Below, piece after piece: positions 33,346-42,457 of a stretch of 64,000 nt of DNA. A model generated the notes under the pieces. It had not been told where the DNA came from. It saw only the letters and a list, made by a program, of their open reading frames with translations, and did no database searches. The position numbers and the translations under genes were made by a program. Position 1 is the stretch's first letter, and the number at the start of each line of letters is the position of its first letter. The DNA is from Saccharopolyspora_D taberi (GTDB lineage Bacteria > Actinomycetota > Actinomycetes > Mycobacteriales > Pseudonocardiaceae), in contig NZ_BAAAUX010000023.1 in the NCBI RefSeq assembly GCF_039534165.1, forward strand, positions 106,296 to 170,295, given 5' to 3'.

Positions 33346-34299
33346 TCAGGCCCCGAGCAGCTCGGCGATCTCGAAGGCGCAGCCCCAGGAGAGGCTGACC
33401 CCGCAGCCGGAGTGGCCGTAGTCGTGGATGATGCGCGCCCCGGCGAAGTCCTCCACCTCCAGCCGGACCGAGTCCCGGCCCGGGCGCAGGCCGATCAGCT
33501 CGTCGACGACCTCCGCACCGGCGAGCGCGGGCTCGATCTCGGCGCAGCGCCGCAGGATGCCCTCGCTCACCGTGCGCGACGGGACCAGGTTCCAGTCCTG
33601 CTCCACGGCGACCCCACCGAGGATGACGCGGTCACCGTGCGGCATGTACCCGGCGAACTCGCTGTTGGTGGTCAGCTCGATGAAGTACTCGTCGATCCCG
33701 GGGTTGGCCACGACCACGTGCTGCCCGCGCACCGGGTGCACCGCCGGATCGCCGACCAGCTCCCGGGCGCCGACGCCCGTGCAGTTGACCACCAGCGGCG
33801 AGTCCGCGGCGGCTTCGGCCAGGGTCGGGACCGGGCTCACCGCGATCTCGCCCCCGGCCGCCCGGAACCGGTCGACCAGGTAGTCGAGGTAGGCGGGCAT
33901 GTCGATCAGCGGGACGGTCGCCCGGTAGCCGCTGACGAACCCCTCCGGGAGCTCGTCGGGCCGGCATCGGCGCAGGTCGGGGATGAGCCGAGCCTCCGGC
34001 GGCACGGCGTCGCCGAGGTCGAAGCGGGCCGCCATCCGGCCGGACGCGAGGTGGACCCCGGAACCGCTGTCGCGGGCGAGTTCGGTGAACTCGGCGTGCG
34101 AGAGGGTGCCCCAGTACAGGACGCGGTCGGCGGGCCGCAGCATCGCCGGGCCCCACATCGCACCCGCCACTGCCGAAGTCGTGTCCCGAGGCCGGTCAGC
34201 GGTCCGGATCCGGACCCGCAGCCCCGCCTCGGCGAGCACCACCCCGGCGGTCAGCCCCTGCACTCCGGCGCCGATCACCAGCACGGACTCTCCGGTCAC
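33346..34299 (-). CDS. D-amino-acid oxidase
   Basis: A 317 aa FAD flavoenzyme of the DAO family oxidising D-amino acids to 2-oxo acids with ammonia and H2O2. Signatures: VIGAGVQGLTAGVVLAE (FAD loop), TTSAVAGAMWGPA, PVRGQHVVV, and the C-terminal HDYGHSGCGVSLSWGCA, which binds the flavin and substrate carboxylate (with Arg in GLRPGRDSVRLE). These match DAAO more closely than glycine oxidase ThiO. The start GTG 34299 overlaps the bioD stop (GTGA), so the two genes are cotranscribed. Convergent with PCD (37 bp). Confidence 0.88.
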   Translation of the reverse strand: MTGESVLVIGAGVQGLTAGVVLAEAGLRVRIRTADRPRDTTSAVAGAMWGPAMLRPADRVLYWGTLSHAEFTELARDSGSGVHLASGRMAARFDLGDAVPPEARLIPDLRRCRPDELPEGFVSGYRATVPLIDMPAYLDYLVDRFRAAGGEIAVSPVPTLAEAAADSPLVVNCTGVGARELVGDPAVHPVRGQHVVVANPGIDEYFIELTTNSEFAGYMPHGDRVILGGVAVEQDWNLVPSRTVSEGILRRCAEIEPALAGAEVVDELIGLRPGRDSVRLEVEDFAGARIIHDYGHSGCGVSLSWGCAFEIAELLGA

Positions 34300-34994
34300 C
34301 CGTCCCACGCTAACAGCCCGGACGGGGTGAAGGTGCCGCCGAGCTCCGGCGCCAGCCCTGCCCGCGCGCGGGCCCGGAACCCCTCCGGGTCGGCCGCGGC
34401 CTCGGGGAGCGCACCCAGCAGCGGCGCGCCGGTCACCGCGGGCAGGTCGACCAGGTTGCAGCGGGAGGCCAGGTCCGGCTCGTCCGGCCAGCTCCCGACG
34501 ACCACGCCCGCGCACTCCACGCCCCGGCTGCGCAGCGCCTCCGCCGTCAGCGCAGCGGCGTTGAGCGTGCCCAGACCGGCGTGCGCGACGACCAGCACCG
34601 GCGCCGAGAGCAGGGCCGCCACGTCCGCGAGCGTGCCGCCGGCGTCGTCGTAGTGCACGAGCAGTCCTCCCGCGCCTTCCACCAGGACCAGGTCGTGGTC
34701 CCGGTCGAGTTCGAGCGCCGCGGCCGCGACCTCGGCCGGTCGCACCGGAGGAAGGCCCGACCGGCGCGCGGCCGTGGCGGGCGCGAGCGGTTCCGGGTAT
34801 CTGGCGAGCTCGACCGCGGTGATCGGTCCCGCGAGCCGCTCGACCTCCGCGACGTCACCGGGTTCGCCCTCGGCGACGCCGGTTTGCGCCGGTTTGAGCA
34901 CCGCGACGCGGCCGGGCTCCAGCGCGGCGATCGCGGCGGTGACGACGGTCTTGCCGACCTCGGTTCCGGTGCCGGTCACGACCAGGACGGACAT
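34296..34994 (-). CDS. bioD: Dethiobiotin synthetase
   Basis: A 232 aa P-loop enzyme forming the ureido ring of dethiobiotin from diaminopelargonate, CO2 and ATP. P-loop GTGTEVGKT (7-15), substrate Lys in VLKPAQTG, and DLVLVEGAGGLLVHY with the Mg-binding Glu are intact. ATG 34994 has GGAGG 4 nt upstream. It is coupled by GTGA to a D-amino-acid oxidase instead of bioA/bioF, an unusual partner. The ~280 bp upstream, to the protease gene, contain no gene that I can see. Confidence 0.93.
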   Translation of the reverse strand: MSVLVVTGTGTEVGKTVVTAAIAALEPGRVAVLKPAQTGVAEGEPGDVAEVERLAGPITAVELARYPEPLAPATAARRSGLPPVRPAEVAAAALELDRDHDLVLVEGAGGLLVHYDDAGGTLADVAALLSAPVLVVAHAGLGTLNAAALTAEALRSRGVECAGVVVGSWPDEPDLASRCNLVDLPAVTGAPLLGALPEAAADPEGFRARARAGLAPELGGTFTPSGLLAWDG

Positions 34995-35276
34995 CGAGCC
35001 TCCTCAGCGGTGGTGCTCCGCGCGAGGTCGTCGGTGCCGGTGGGCGGCATGGTCGCGGAACCGTACCGCGATCGTGCCGGATCGGGGGCCGGAGGCGCAG
35101 TCCCCCACCGGACAAGATCGGCCGCCGGGCATTGTGCACATCGGACAGTGCTCGGGCGGGGAACGCCCCACCTAGGGGTCGCCTGGGCCCCGAGGATGAC
35201 GATCGGCGAGACCTGGAGCTGATCCGCCGGCACCACCCGCGCTCCTACCTTTTCCCTTGTGAGAAGGAGGAATTCG

Positions 35277-36035
35277 ATGCATCTGCTAGCGGGAGCCATC
35301 GCGGCGTCGCTGATCGCGGCTCCGGTCGCGTCGGCCGCCGGGACCGAGGTGATCGGCGGTGGCGAGGCGACCGAGCCCTACGAGTTCATGGCGGCCACCT
35401 CGCTCGACGGCGAGTTCCGCTGCGGCGGCTCGCTGATCGCTCCGGACTGGGTGGTCTCGGCCGCGCACTGCTTCGCGCAGAAGGCGCCGGACGGCTCGAT
35501 CGTGCCGATCCCGACCGACGGGCTGGCCGCGCGCGTCGGCAGCCACGACCGCACCGCGGGCGGCAGCGAGGCCCGGATCAGCGAGATCGTGCTGCACCCG
35601 GGCTTCAGCGTGCAGGGCGGTGACATCGCCCTGCTCCGGCTCGACCACCCGGTGCCGCAGCGGCCGATCGGGATCGCCGACGCGTCCGGGCCCGCGGGCA
35701 CCGCAACCCGCGTCCTCGGCTGGGGGCGGACGAACGAGGAATCCGGCGAACTGCCGGTGCGGCTGCGGGAGCTCGACACCCGGATCGTGCCCGACGACCG
35801 GTGCGGAACGTTGTCCGATCCGCACCGGAACATCTGCACCGAGGGCGTCGTCCCCGGCACGAACGCCTGCGACGGCGACTCCGGTGGCCCGCAGTTGCAG
35901 GGCAGGCCCGGCGAGTGGGAGCTGATCGGCGCCACCGGCGGTCCGGCCGACGGCGACGGGAAGTGCGGGACCGGCTACGGCCGCTGGTCCGACCTGCCGC
36001 AGGCCCGCGACTGGATCACCGCGACGACCGGCTGA
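35277..36035 (+). CDS. Secreted S1-family serine protease
   Basis: A 252 aa chymotrypsin-fold protease. Signal peptide MHLLAGAIAASLIAAPVASAA; the mature N-terminus is probably near VIGGGE, like the activation site of trypsins. Catalytic His64 (SAAHC), Asp116 (GDIALL) and Ser202 (GDSGGP) are present. The residue at Ser minus 6 (chymotrypsin position 189) is Asn196, not Asp, so cleavage after Arg/Lys is not expected. ATG 35277 has AAGGAGG 6 nt upstream. The 3' end overlaps the convergent esterase by 20 bp. Likely an extracellular nutrient protease. Confidence 0.93.
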   Translation: MHLLAGAIAASLIAAPVASAAGTEVIGGGEATEPYEFMAATSLDGEFRCGGSLIAPDWVVSAAHCFAQKAPDGSIVPIPTDGLAARVGSHDRTAGGSEARISEIVLHPGFSVQGGDIALLRLDHPVPQRPIGIADASGPAGTATRVLGWGRTNEESGELPVRLRELDTRIVPDDRCGTLSDPHRNICTEGVVPGTNACDGDSGGPQLQGRPGEWELIGATGGPADGDGKCGTGYGRWSDLPQARDWITATTG

Positions 36036-37140
36036 CGACCTCGTGCAGCGCGGTCAGGACCGCCTTGCGGCGCGGGTCGATCCCGCCGGAGTCGCGCAGC
36101 TCGTTCATCACGTACGACACGCCGACGCGCGCGCTGGGCCAGGCGGCGTGTCCGGAACCGCCGGCTCCGCCGTGGCCGAAGACGTCGTCCGGCGGGCCCA
36201 GCGGCTGGGCGGAGCTCTGGAGCCGGTAGCCGAGGCCGTAGGCGAGGTCGTCGCCGGTGGTCGGGTCGATCCCGCGCGCGAGCGGGGACCGGGCGAGGTC
36301 GATCGTCTCCGGCTTGAGCAGCTGGACACCGTCCAGCGTTCCGCCGAGCGCGAGGCAGCCGTAGAGGCGCGCGATCGAGCGGGCGGTGCCGAGCGCGTTG
36401 ACCGCGGGAAGCTCGGCCCGGTGCGCGCGGGCGGTGTTCCAGAAGATCGGGCCTTCGGCGAACAGCGGCGGATTCGCCCAGACCCGGCGGTCGAAGTCGC
36501 GTTCCGGCGCCGCCTGCACCAGGCCCGGCGCGTAGCTGAACTCCGACGCCCGGTGCTCGTGCTCGGGTGGCAGCCCGATCCACACGTCGAGGTCCAGCGG
36601 GGTGGCGATCTCGTCGTGGAAGAAGGAGCCCGCGGTGCGGCCGTCGACGCGGCGGATCAGCTCGCCGACGAGCGTGCCGAAGGTCAGCGGGTGGTAGACG
36701 ACCGCGTCGGTCTGCCGCGACGAGTCCGCGAGCCGGGCGGCGAGACCGGCCTGGTCGAGCAGGTCCTCGTGGGTGGTGGCGTCGGGGTAGGCGGGCAGCC
36801 CGCCGCGGTGCGACAGCACCTCGGCGACGGTCACGTCCTGCTTGCCCCGCGCGGCGAACTCCGGCCAGTAGCGGGCGACCGGGGCGTCCAGCTCGATCGC
36901 GCCGCGCTCGACCAGCACCAGCAGCGCGGTGGCCACCAGGCCCTTGGTGCCGGAGAAGATCATCTGGAGGGTGTCGTGCCGCCACGGGCGGCCGGGAGCC
37001 GCCGATCCGCCCCACAGGTCCAGGACGGTCCGGCCGTCCTGGACCACGGCCAGCGCCGCCCCGACCTCCCCGCGTTCGCCGAAGTTGGCCTCGAAGGCTT
37101 CGGCGACCGGCTCGAACCCCGCCGCGACGTGCTGCTGCAT
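36016..37140 (-). CDS. Class C beta-lactamase-like serine hydrolase (esterase type)
   Basis: A 374 aa protein of the beta-lactamase/EstB family. The nucleophile motif is FSGTK (Ser63, Lys66), the second motif is YHPLTFG (Tyr149, without the Asn of true beta-lactamases), and a GHGGAGGSG near residue 322 takes the KTG position. The missing YxN points to an esterase or D-aminopeptidase-like hydrolase rather than antibiotic resistance. No signal peptide, so it is cytosolic. ATG 37140. It is divergent from the MerR regulator, whose palindrome lies between the two genes and could control both. Confidence 0.87.
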   Translation of the reverse strand: MQQHVAAGFEPVAEAFEANFGERGEVGAALAVVQDGRTVLDLWGGSAAPGRPWRHDTLQMIFSGTKGLVATALLVLVERGAIELDAPVARYWPEFAARGKQDVTVAEVLSHRGGLPAYPDATTHEDLLDQAGLAARLADSSRQTDAVVYHPLTFGTLVGELIRRVDGRTAGSFFHDEIATPLDLDVWIGLPPEHEHRASEFSYAPGLVQAAPERDFDRRVWANPPLFAEGPIFWNTARAHRAELPAVNALGTARSIARLYGCLALGGTLDGVQLLKPETIDLARSPLARGIDPTTGDDLAYGLGYRLQSSAQPLGPPDDVFGHGGAGGSGHAAWPSARVGVSYVMNELRDSGGIDPRRKAVLTALHEVVSRSSR

Positions 37141-37200
37141 CTGCTCCCCCGGCTCGTGGTGAACGGATCACGACAATACGCGGCGACGCCCGCTAGACTC

Positions 37201-37214
37201 TGACATTGATGTCA
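37201..37214. promoter_or_regulatory. Palindromic MerR-type operator
   Basis: TGACATTGATGTCA, a perfect 6 bp inverted repeat with a 2 bp centre, lies between the divergent esterase and MerR genes and just downstream of a TAGACT -10-like sequence (37194-37199). Similar TTGACAT/ATGTCAA dyads are common at MerR-family promoters of actinomycetes. It overlaps a possible ATG at 37209, which argues for the later start of merR. Confidence 0.6.
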
Positions 37215-37235
37215 ACCTTGCCTGAGCCGGATCTC

Positions 37236-37610
37236 ATGAAGATCGGCGAACTCGCCCGGCGCACCGGCGTGAACCAGCGCCTGCTGCGCTACTACGAGGA
37301 GCAGGGCCTGCTCACCTCGCAACGCGCCCCCAGCGGTTACCGCTACTACGCGCCGGAGGCGATCACCGTCGTCCGCCAGATCCGGCAGCTGCTCGCGGCC
37401 GGGCTGACCACGGATGTCATCCGCGACATCCTGCCGTGCGCGCGCGGCGAGGTGCCGACGCTGGAGCCGTGCCCGGCGCTGCTGGCGACCCTGCGCCGGG
37501 AACTCGGCAACATCGACGACCGGATCAGCTGCCTCCAGCAGACCCGGGGCGCGCTCGCGGACTTCCTCGACGCCACCGACCGGGTCCCCGCTACCGGTGG
37601 ACGACCGTGA
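37236..37610 (+). CDS. MerR-family transcriptional regulator
   Basis: A 124 aa regulator. Winged helix MKIGELARRTGVNQRLLRYY at the very start, then EEQGLLTSQRAPSGYRYY, then a dimerisation helix with several Cys (LPCARGEV, EPCPALL, ISCLQQ). I prefer ATG 37236, the usual MerR beginning; ATG 37209 is in frame but lies inside the operator palindrome. The 3' end overlaps the convergent NAD(P)-binding gene by 20 bp. The target is probably itself and the divergent esterase. The ligand is unknown. Confidence 0.88.
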   Translation: MKIGELARRTGVNQRLLRYYEEQGLLTSQRAPSGYRYYAPEAITVVRQIRQLLAAGLTTDVIRDILPCARGEVPTLEPCPALLATLRRELGNIDDRISCLQQTRGALADFLDATDRVPATGGRP

Positions 37611-38196
37611 TGTGGTGTTCGGAGCCGGGCGTCTCGACTTCGTCGACCACGGCGACGGCCAGGTCCTCGGCGCTGATCCACGACTTGCCGTCGGCCGCGG
37701 TGAGCAGCACGTCGGTTCCGCGCCGGTAGCGGCCGGTGCGTTCACCGGGCTCCAGCAGGGCGGGCGGGCTCAGGTAGACCCAGTCGCCACCGGGACGGGC
37801 CTGGCAGGTCCGCAGCTGAGCGACTCCGGCTGCGGCGACGTCCTTCAGGGCGGCAGGCACGTACTCGGGGTTGTCGGCGACCAGGAGGTCGTGGTTCCCG
37901 GGGCTGCGCAGCGCACCGGCACCACCGACGACCAGGACGCGAATTCCCAGCTGTGCGGCGATGTCCAGGACCGTGCGCGTGATGCTGACCAGGTGGTCCT
38001 GATCGACCGGGACGGTCCGCACTGTCAGCACCACCGCATCGGTGCCGGCGATCGCCCCGCGCACCGCGTTCGGGTCCGTGGCGTCGACGGCAGCCCTGCG
38101 GGACAGGGCGAGCACTTGGTGGCCGCGGGCGCCGGCCTCGGCGAGCACCCGGCTGCCGACCATCCCGCTGGCGCCGATCACTGCGATCCTGCTCAT
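37591..38196 (-). CDS. NAD(P)-binding atypical SDR
   Basis: A 201 aa Rossmann protein beginning MSRIAVIGASGMVGSRVLAEA (GxxGxxG loop), with Ser/Arg-Arg after strand 2 (LALSRRAA) favouring NADPH, VLVVGGAGALRSP, and WVYLSPPALLEPGERTG. It belongs to the YwnB/NmrA-type NAD(P)H-binding group. Its start overlaps the stop of the EamA transporter gene (ATGA), so the two are cotranscribed from the LysR-regulated promoter. Substrate unknown. Confidence 0.85.
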   Translation of the reverse strand: MSRIAVIGASGMVGSRVLAEAGARGHQVLALSRRAAVDATDPNAVRGAIAGTDAVVLTVRTVPVDQDHLVSITRTVLDIAAQLGIRVLVVGGAGALRSPGNHDLLVADNPEYVPAALKDVAAAGVAQLRTCQARPGGDWVYLSPPALLEPGERTGRYRRGTDVLLTAADGKSWISAEDLAVAVVDEVETPGSEHHITVVHR

Positions 38197-39104
38197 CGAA
38201 TCCGATCTCCTTCTTGCTTCGACGGGTTGAGCTGGGCCGCGAGCATGGCGGCCAGGGCGAGGACGAAACCCAACGACTGGAGCAGGCTCAGCGATTCGCC
38301 GAGCACGATTCCCACGACGGTCGCGACCAGCGGCGACAGCAGCACCAGCGGGGCGGACGCACCGACCGGCAGCTTGCCGATCCCGCGGAACCACAGCGTG
38401 TACGCGATCAGCCCGCCCATGCTTCCGAGCCACAGGTAGCCGCCGATCGCTCCGGCGTCGATCCGCTCCGGCGTCCCCTCGATCGCGAGGGTGAGCGGGA
38501 GCAGCAGCACTCCGCCTGCCGTCAGCTGCCAGCCGGCCAGGGCCAGCGGGCCGACTCCCGCCGGACGCCCCCAGCGCTTGGTGAGGACGACCCCGCCCGC
38601 CATGGCCGCTGTGCCGCCGAGTCCGGCGAGCACGCCGACGAAGTCGAGCCGGGCCTCCGGTCCGAGCACGACGAGCCCGACGCCTGCCACGCCGAGCACG
38701 CCCCAGGCCAGTCGCCAGGCCGTCGGCCGGTCGCCGAGCACCGCGACGGCCAGTCCGGCGACCAGCAGCGGCTGGGCGGCGCCGAGGGTGGCGGCGACGC
38801 CGCCGGGGAGGCGTTCCGCCGCCAGGAACAGCAGCGGGAACATGGCACCGATGTTGAGCACGCCGAGGACGGCGGCCTTCCACCACCAGTCGCCGCGCGG
38901 GAGCACGCGGGTGATCGCCAGCGCGAGCAGCCCGGCGGGCAGGGCGCGCATCAGCCCGGCGAACAGCGGGTGCCCGGCTGGAAGCAGCTCGGTGGTCACG
39001 GCGTAGGTGGTGCCCCAGGAGGCTGGAGCCAGTGCGGTCAGGGCGACGGTCGCCGCCCGCGAGGTCCGCAGCGGGACGGGTGGCCGCTCGGTCAAGGTCT
39101 GCAT
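38193..39104 (-). CDS. EamA/DMT-family transporter
   Basis: A 303 aa membrane protein with ten predicted helices and the two EamA repeats (first from ALAPASWGTTYAVTTELLP, second from LGGTAAMAGGVVLTKRW). Members export amino acids or drugs; the substrate is not evident. The LysR-type regulator is divergent across 78 bp, a common pairing in which the regulator controls the exporter. It is followed by the NAD(P)-binding gene in the same operon. Confidence 0.9.
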   Translation of the reverse strand: MQTLTERPPVPLRTSRAATVALTALAPASWGTTYAVTTELLPAGHPLFAGLMRALPAGLLALAITRVLPRGDWWWKAAVLGVLNIGAMFPLLFLAAERLPGGVAATLGAAQPLLVAGLAVAVLGDRPTAWRLAWGVLGVAGVGLVVLGPEARLDFVGVLAGLGGTAAMAGGVVLTKRWGRPAGVGPLALAGWQLTAGGVLLLPLTLAIEGTPERIDAGAIGGYLWLGSMGGLIAYTLWFRGIGKLPVGASAPLVLLSPLVATVVGIVLGESLSLLQSLGFVLALAAMLAAQLNPSKQEGDRIR

Positions 39105-39182
39105 GCGAAGAAGTCTCGGCTCAGCGCATCATGAATCCAAAGCATCCTTGCGATGGCAGCTATGAATGAGGACGATCGTCGC

Positions 39183-40056
39183 GTGGACCTCCAGCAGATG
39201 CGGTACGTCGTCGCGGTCGCCGAGACCCGCAACTTCACCCGCGCCGCCGAGCGCTGCGCCGTGGTGCAGTCGTCGCTCAGCCACCGGATCGCGGGCCTGG
39301 AACGGGAGATCGGGGTCAAGCTGTTCGCCCGGTCCAGTCGCCGGGTCGAGCTGACCAGCGCCGGGGAGGCTTTCCTCGTCGGCGCGCGCGAATGCCTGGC
39401 CGCGGCCGACCGCGCGGTCGCCGACGCTGCTGCCGCGGGTGGCGTGGTGCGCGGCCGGTTGGCTGTGGGCGTGATCGTGACGACGGCCGCCGTGGACGTG
39501 CCCGAGGTGTTGCAGCGGTACCGCGCCCGCTACCCGGACGTCCACGTCAGCCTCCGCGCGGGCGGGAGTGACGAGCTGGCGGGGGCGGTCCGCGACGGCG
39601 AACTGGACATCGCCTTCCTCGGCATGCCGGTGGGCGAAAAGCCGTCCGGCGTGGAAACCGTCGTCCTCGACCACGACCAGCACGTGCTGGTGGTCCCGGC
39701 CGACCACCGGCTCGCGGGCGCCTCCCGGGTCACGTTGCGGGACCTCGCCGACGAGGCGTTCGTGGACTTCATGCCGGGAACGCCCGCCCGCGCCCAGTCC
39801 GACCAGGCGTTCGCCGCCGCGGGCCTGGCCCGCGACGTCGCGTACGAGGCGGGCGTGGCCGAGCTGATCACCCGGCTGATCGCGCGCGGGCTGGGCGTCG
39901 CGCTGCTGCCGTCGGCGTTCATCCGGCCGCTGGCCGCGGGAGACCCGGAACTGGCGCTGGTCCCGGTGGTCGACGGGCCGCACCGCATCGAGTACCTGGC
40001 GTGGAGCCGGTTCAACCCCAGCCCCGCCACCCGGGCGCTGCTCGGGGTGCTCGGGG

Positions 40057-40067
<11 letters not shown>
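39183..40067 (+). CDS. LysR-family transcriptional regulator
   Basis: A 294 aa regulator. The N-terminal HTH is VDLQQMRYVVAVAETRNF then TRAAERCAVVQSSLSHRI, and the C-terminal effector domain includes LAVGVIVTTAAVDVPEVL and the hinge VAELITRLIARGLGVALLP. GTG 39183 is the usual LysR start position; an upstream ATG at 39153 would add ten non-family residues. A CATC-N5-GATG dyad lies in the space to the EamA gene and may be part of its site. The 3' end overlaps the convergent ychF by 11 bp. Confidence 0.9.
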
Positions 40068-41136
<1,069 letters not shown>

Positions 41137-41170
41137 GGGTGCAGAGTCTAGGCGTTGGCCCCGGCGATCA

Positions 41171-41201
41171 GCGGGCCCGGTGGTCCGCCCACCGGGCCCG
41201 C
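41171..41201 (-). terminator. Hairpin terminator of the small lipoprotein gene
   Basis: A perfect 13 bp stem (GCGGGCCCGGTGG at 41171-41183 with 41189-41201) and a 5 nt loop, starting 4 bp after the stop of the lipoprotein gene and ending 34 bp before the ychF start. No U tract. Confidence 0.75.
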
Positions 41202-41205
41202 CGGG

Positions 41206-41373
41206 TCAGCCGTCGTCCTCCTGTTCGCCGCCCTGGTCGTCGTTCTGTTCCTGCTGGTTGTCGTCCTGCTCCTGCTCCTGGTCGGCGGGCGGGGCGCCGG
41301 TGTCGCAGCCTGCGGTGACCGCGACGGCGAACAGCGCGGACAGGACGATCTTCGAAACACGTGTGCTGATCAC
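41206..41373 (-). CDS. Small acidic lipoprotein (55 aa)
   Basis: Start GTG 41373. The protein has a signal peptide, VSKIVLSALFAVAVTAGC, with lipobox VTAGC (Cys at residue 23). The 32-residue mature part is almost all Asp, Glu, Gln and Asn (PPADQEQEQDDNQQEQN then DDQGGEQEDDG). The third codon position is nearly always G or C, in line with coding. It is too short for most ORF filters. The mature part has no fold and would be an acidic tether on the outer face of the membrane. Function unknown. Confidence 0.75.
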   Translation of the reverse strand: MISTRVSKIVLSALFAVAVTAGCDTGAPPADQEQEQDDNQQEQNDDQGGEQEDDG

Positions 41374-41521
41374 AACCCGACATTAGGTATCAATCGCCCG
41401 CCGCGCACCCATCTCGGCCAAATCCCTCCCGGGAGGGAGCCGACCGGTTCTCCGGCGGGAGTCGCCCGCGGGCCGCGCGCAGAAGCATTCGAAGGCGAAT
41501 CCACCGACCCCGGGAGCCCGG

Positions 41522-42457
41522 ATGCGCACTGCTCCAGCCGTCTTCGCGACCCTGACCCTGCTGGCGTTCCTCGCGGCGAAAGTCCTTCCGCACAGCACGG
41601 TCCTCTTCGAGATCCCCGCCTGGGTCACCCCGGCGGGAGCGATCGCCGGGATCGCCGCGGCCATCGCGCTGCCGACCCGTCGGCACCGGACCGCGTTCAC
41701 GATCACCGGGGTCGCGCTCGTGCTGCTGCTCTGGTCGGCGGGCGGCCTGCTGTTCGACATCGTCATGCCGATCACCTGGCTGCTGGTGCCGGACTGGCCG
41801 ATGCCCGACTGGCCGATGGGCGCGACCAGGGCGCTCGCGCTCACCTCGGCGATCCTGCTGTTCCGGGCGCTGGTGCGCCGCCGCAGGCAGCTGCGCGGCG
41901 AGTGCCTCGGCTGCGGGTGGGGCGGCGAGCCGGTGCGGCAACGGCTCTGGCTCGGCTACGCCGGGCTGCTGTTCGGCCTGCCGTACCCGGTGCTGAAGAC
42001 GATCTGGGCGCTCGGCGGCACGATCGGCCTGGACTACCCGGTGCCCGAACGGGACGGTTTCACCAGCGGATGGCTGGTCGTGCCGGTCGCGCTGGTCGGT
42101 CTCGTCCTGTCGCCGGCGCTGGTGCACCGGTGGGGGCGGATCTGGCCGCGTTGGGTGCCGGGCCTGGCCGGGAAACCGACACCGCGCGGTCTGCTGCTGT
42201 TCGGCGGCTGGTTCGGCTCGGCGCTGCTGCTGACCATGGGAATCCCTGCCGTCATGCTGGAACTGGGGTTCACCGGCGGAGTGCAGCCGCGACCGATCCC
42301 GGGGATGCACGCCTGGCCGTCGGCGCTGTTCTACACGAGCTGGTTCTTCTGGGGACTCGTGCTCACCCCGGCGACGCGCCTCTACCAGCTGCGCACCCGG
42401 CAGCGGTGCAGGTCGTGCGACCGCGCGCCCGCGCTCGAAGGCACGATGGGCCGATGA
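41522..42457 (+). CDS. Polytopic membrane protein, first gene of a two-component operon
   Basis: A 311 aa membrane protein with about seven helices (ALVLLLWSAGGLLFDIVMP and LLLFGGWFGSALLLTMGIPA among them) and a central cytoplasmic loop with a possible metal knuckle (CLGCGWGGE), plus a CRSCDR pair near the C-terminus. I do not recognise a named family. ATG 41522 is 7 nt after GGGAGCC. Its stop overlaps the sensor kinase start (ATGA). It may be an accessory sensor or the transported-signal component of that system. A CCCTCCCGGGAGGG palindrome lies 85 bp upstream. Confidence 0.75.
   Translation: MRTAPAVFATLTLLAFLAAKVLPHSTVLFEIPAWVTPAGAIAGIAAAIALPTRRHRTAFTITGVALVLLLWSAGGLLFDIVMPITWLLVPDWPMPDWPMGATRALALTSAILLFRALVRRRRQLRGECLGCGWGGEPVRQRLWLGYAGLLFGLPYPVLKTIWALGGTIGLDYPVPERDGFTSGWLVVPVALVGLVLSPALVHRWGRIWPRWVPGLAGKPTPRGLLLFGGWFGSALLLTMGIPAVMLELGFTGGVQPRPIPGMHAWPSALFYTSWFFWGLVLTPATRLYQLRTRQRCRSCDRAPALEGTMGR

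Noticed and set aside
33346..34299. ThiO glycine oxidase, because thiamine transport genes are near
   Set aside because: The TTSAVAGAMW and YGHSGCGVSLSWG motifs match D-amino-acid oxidases, and the gene is coupled to bioD, not to thiS/thiG.
36016..37140. Antibiotic-resistance beta-lactamase
   Set aside because: No signal peptide and no YxN motif (YHP instead); the pattern fits cytosolic esterases of the family.
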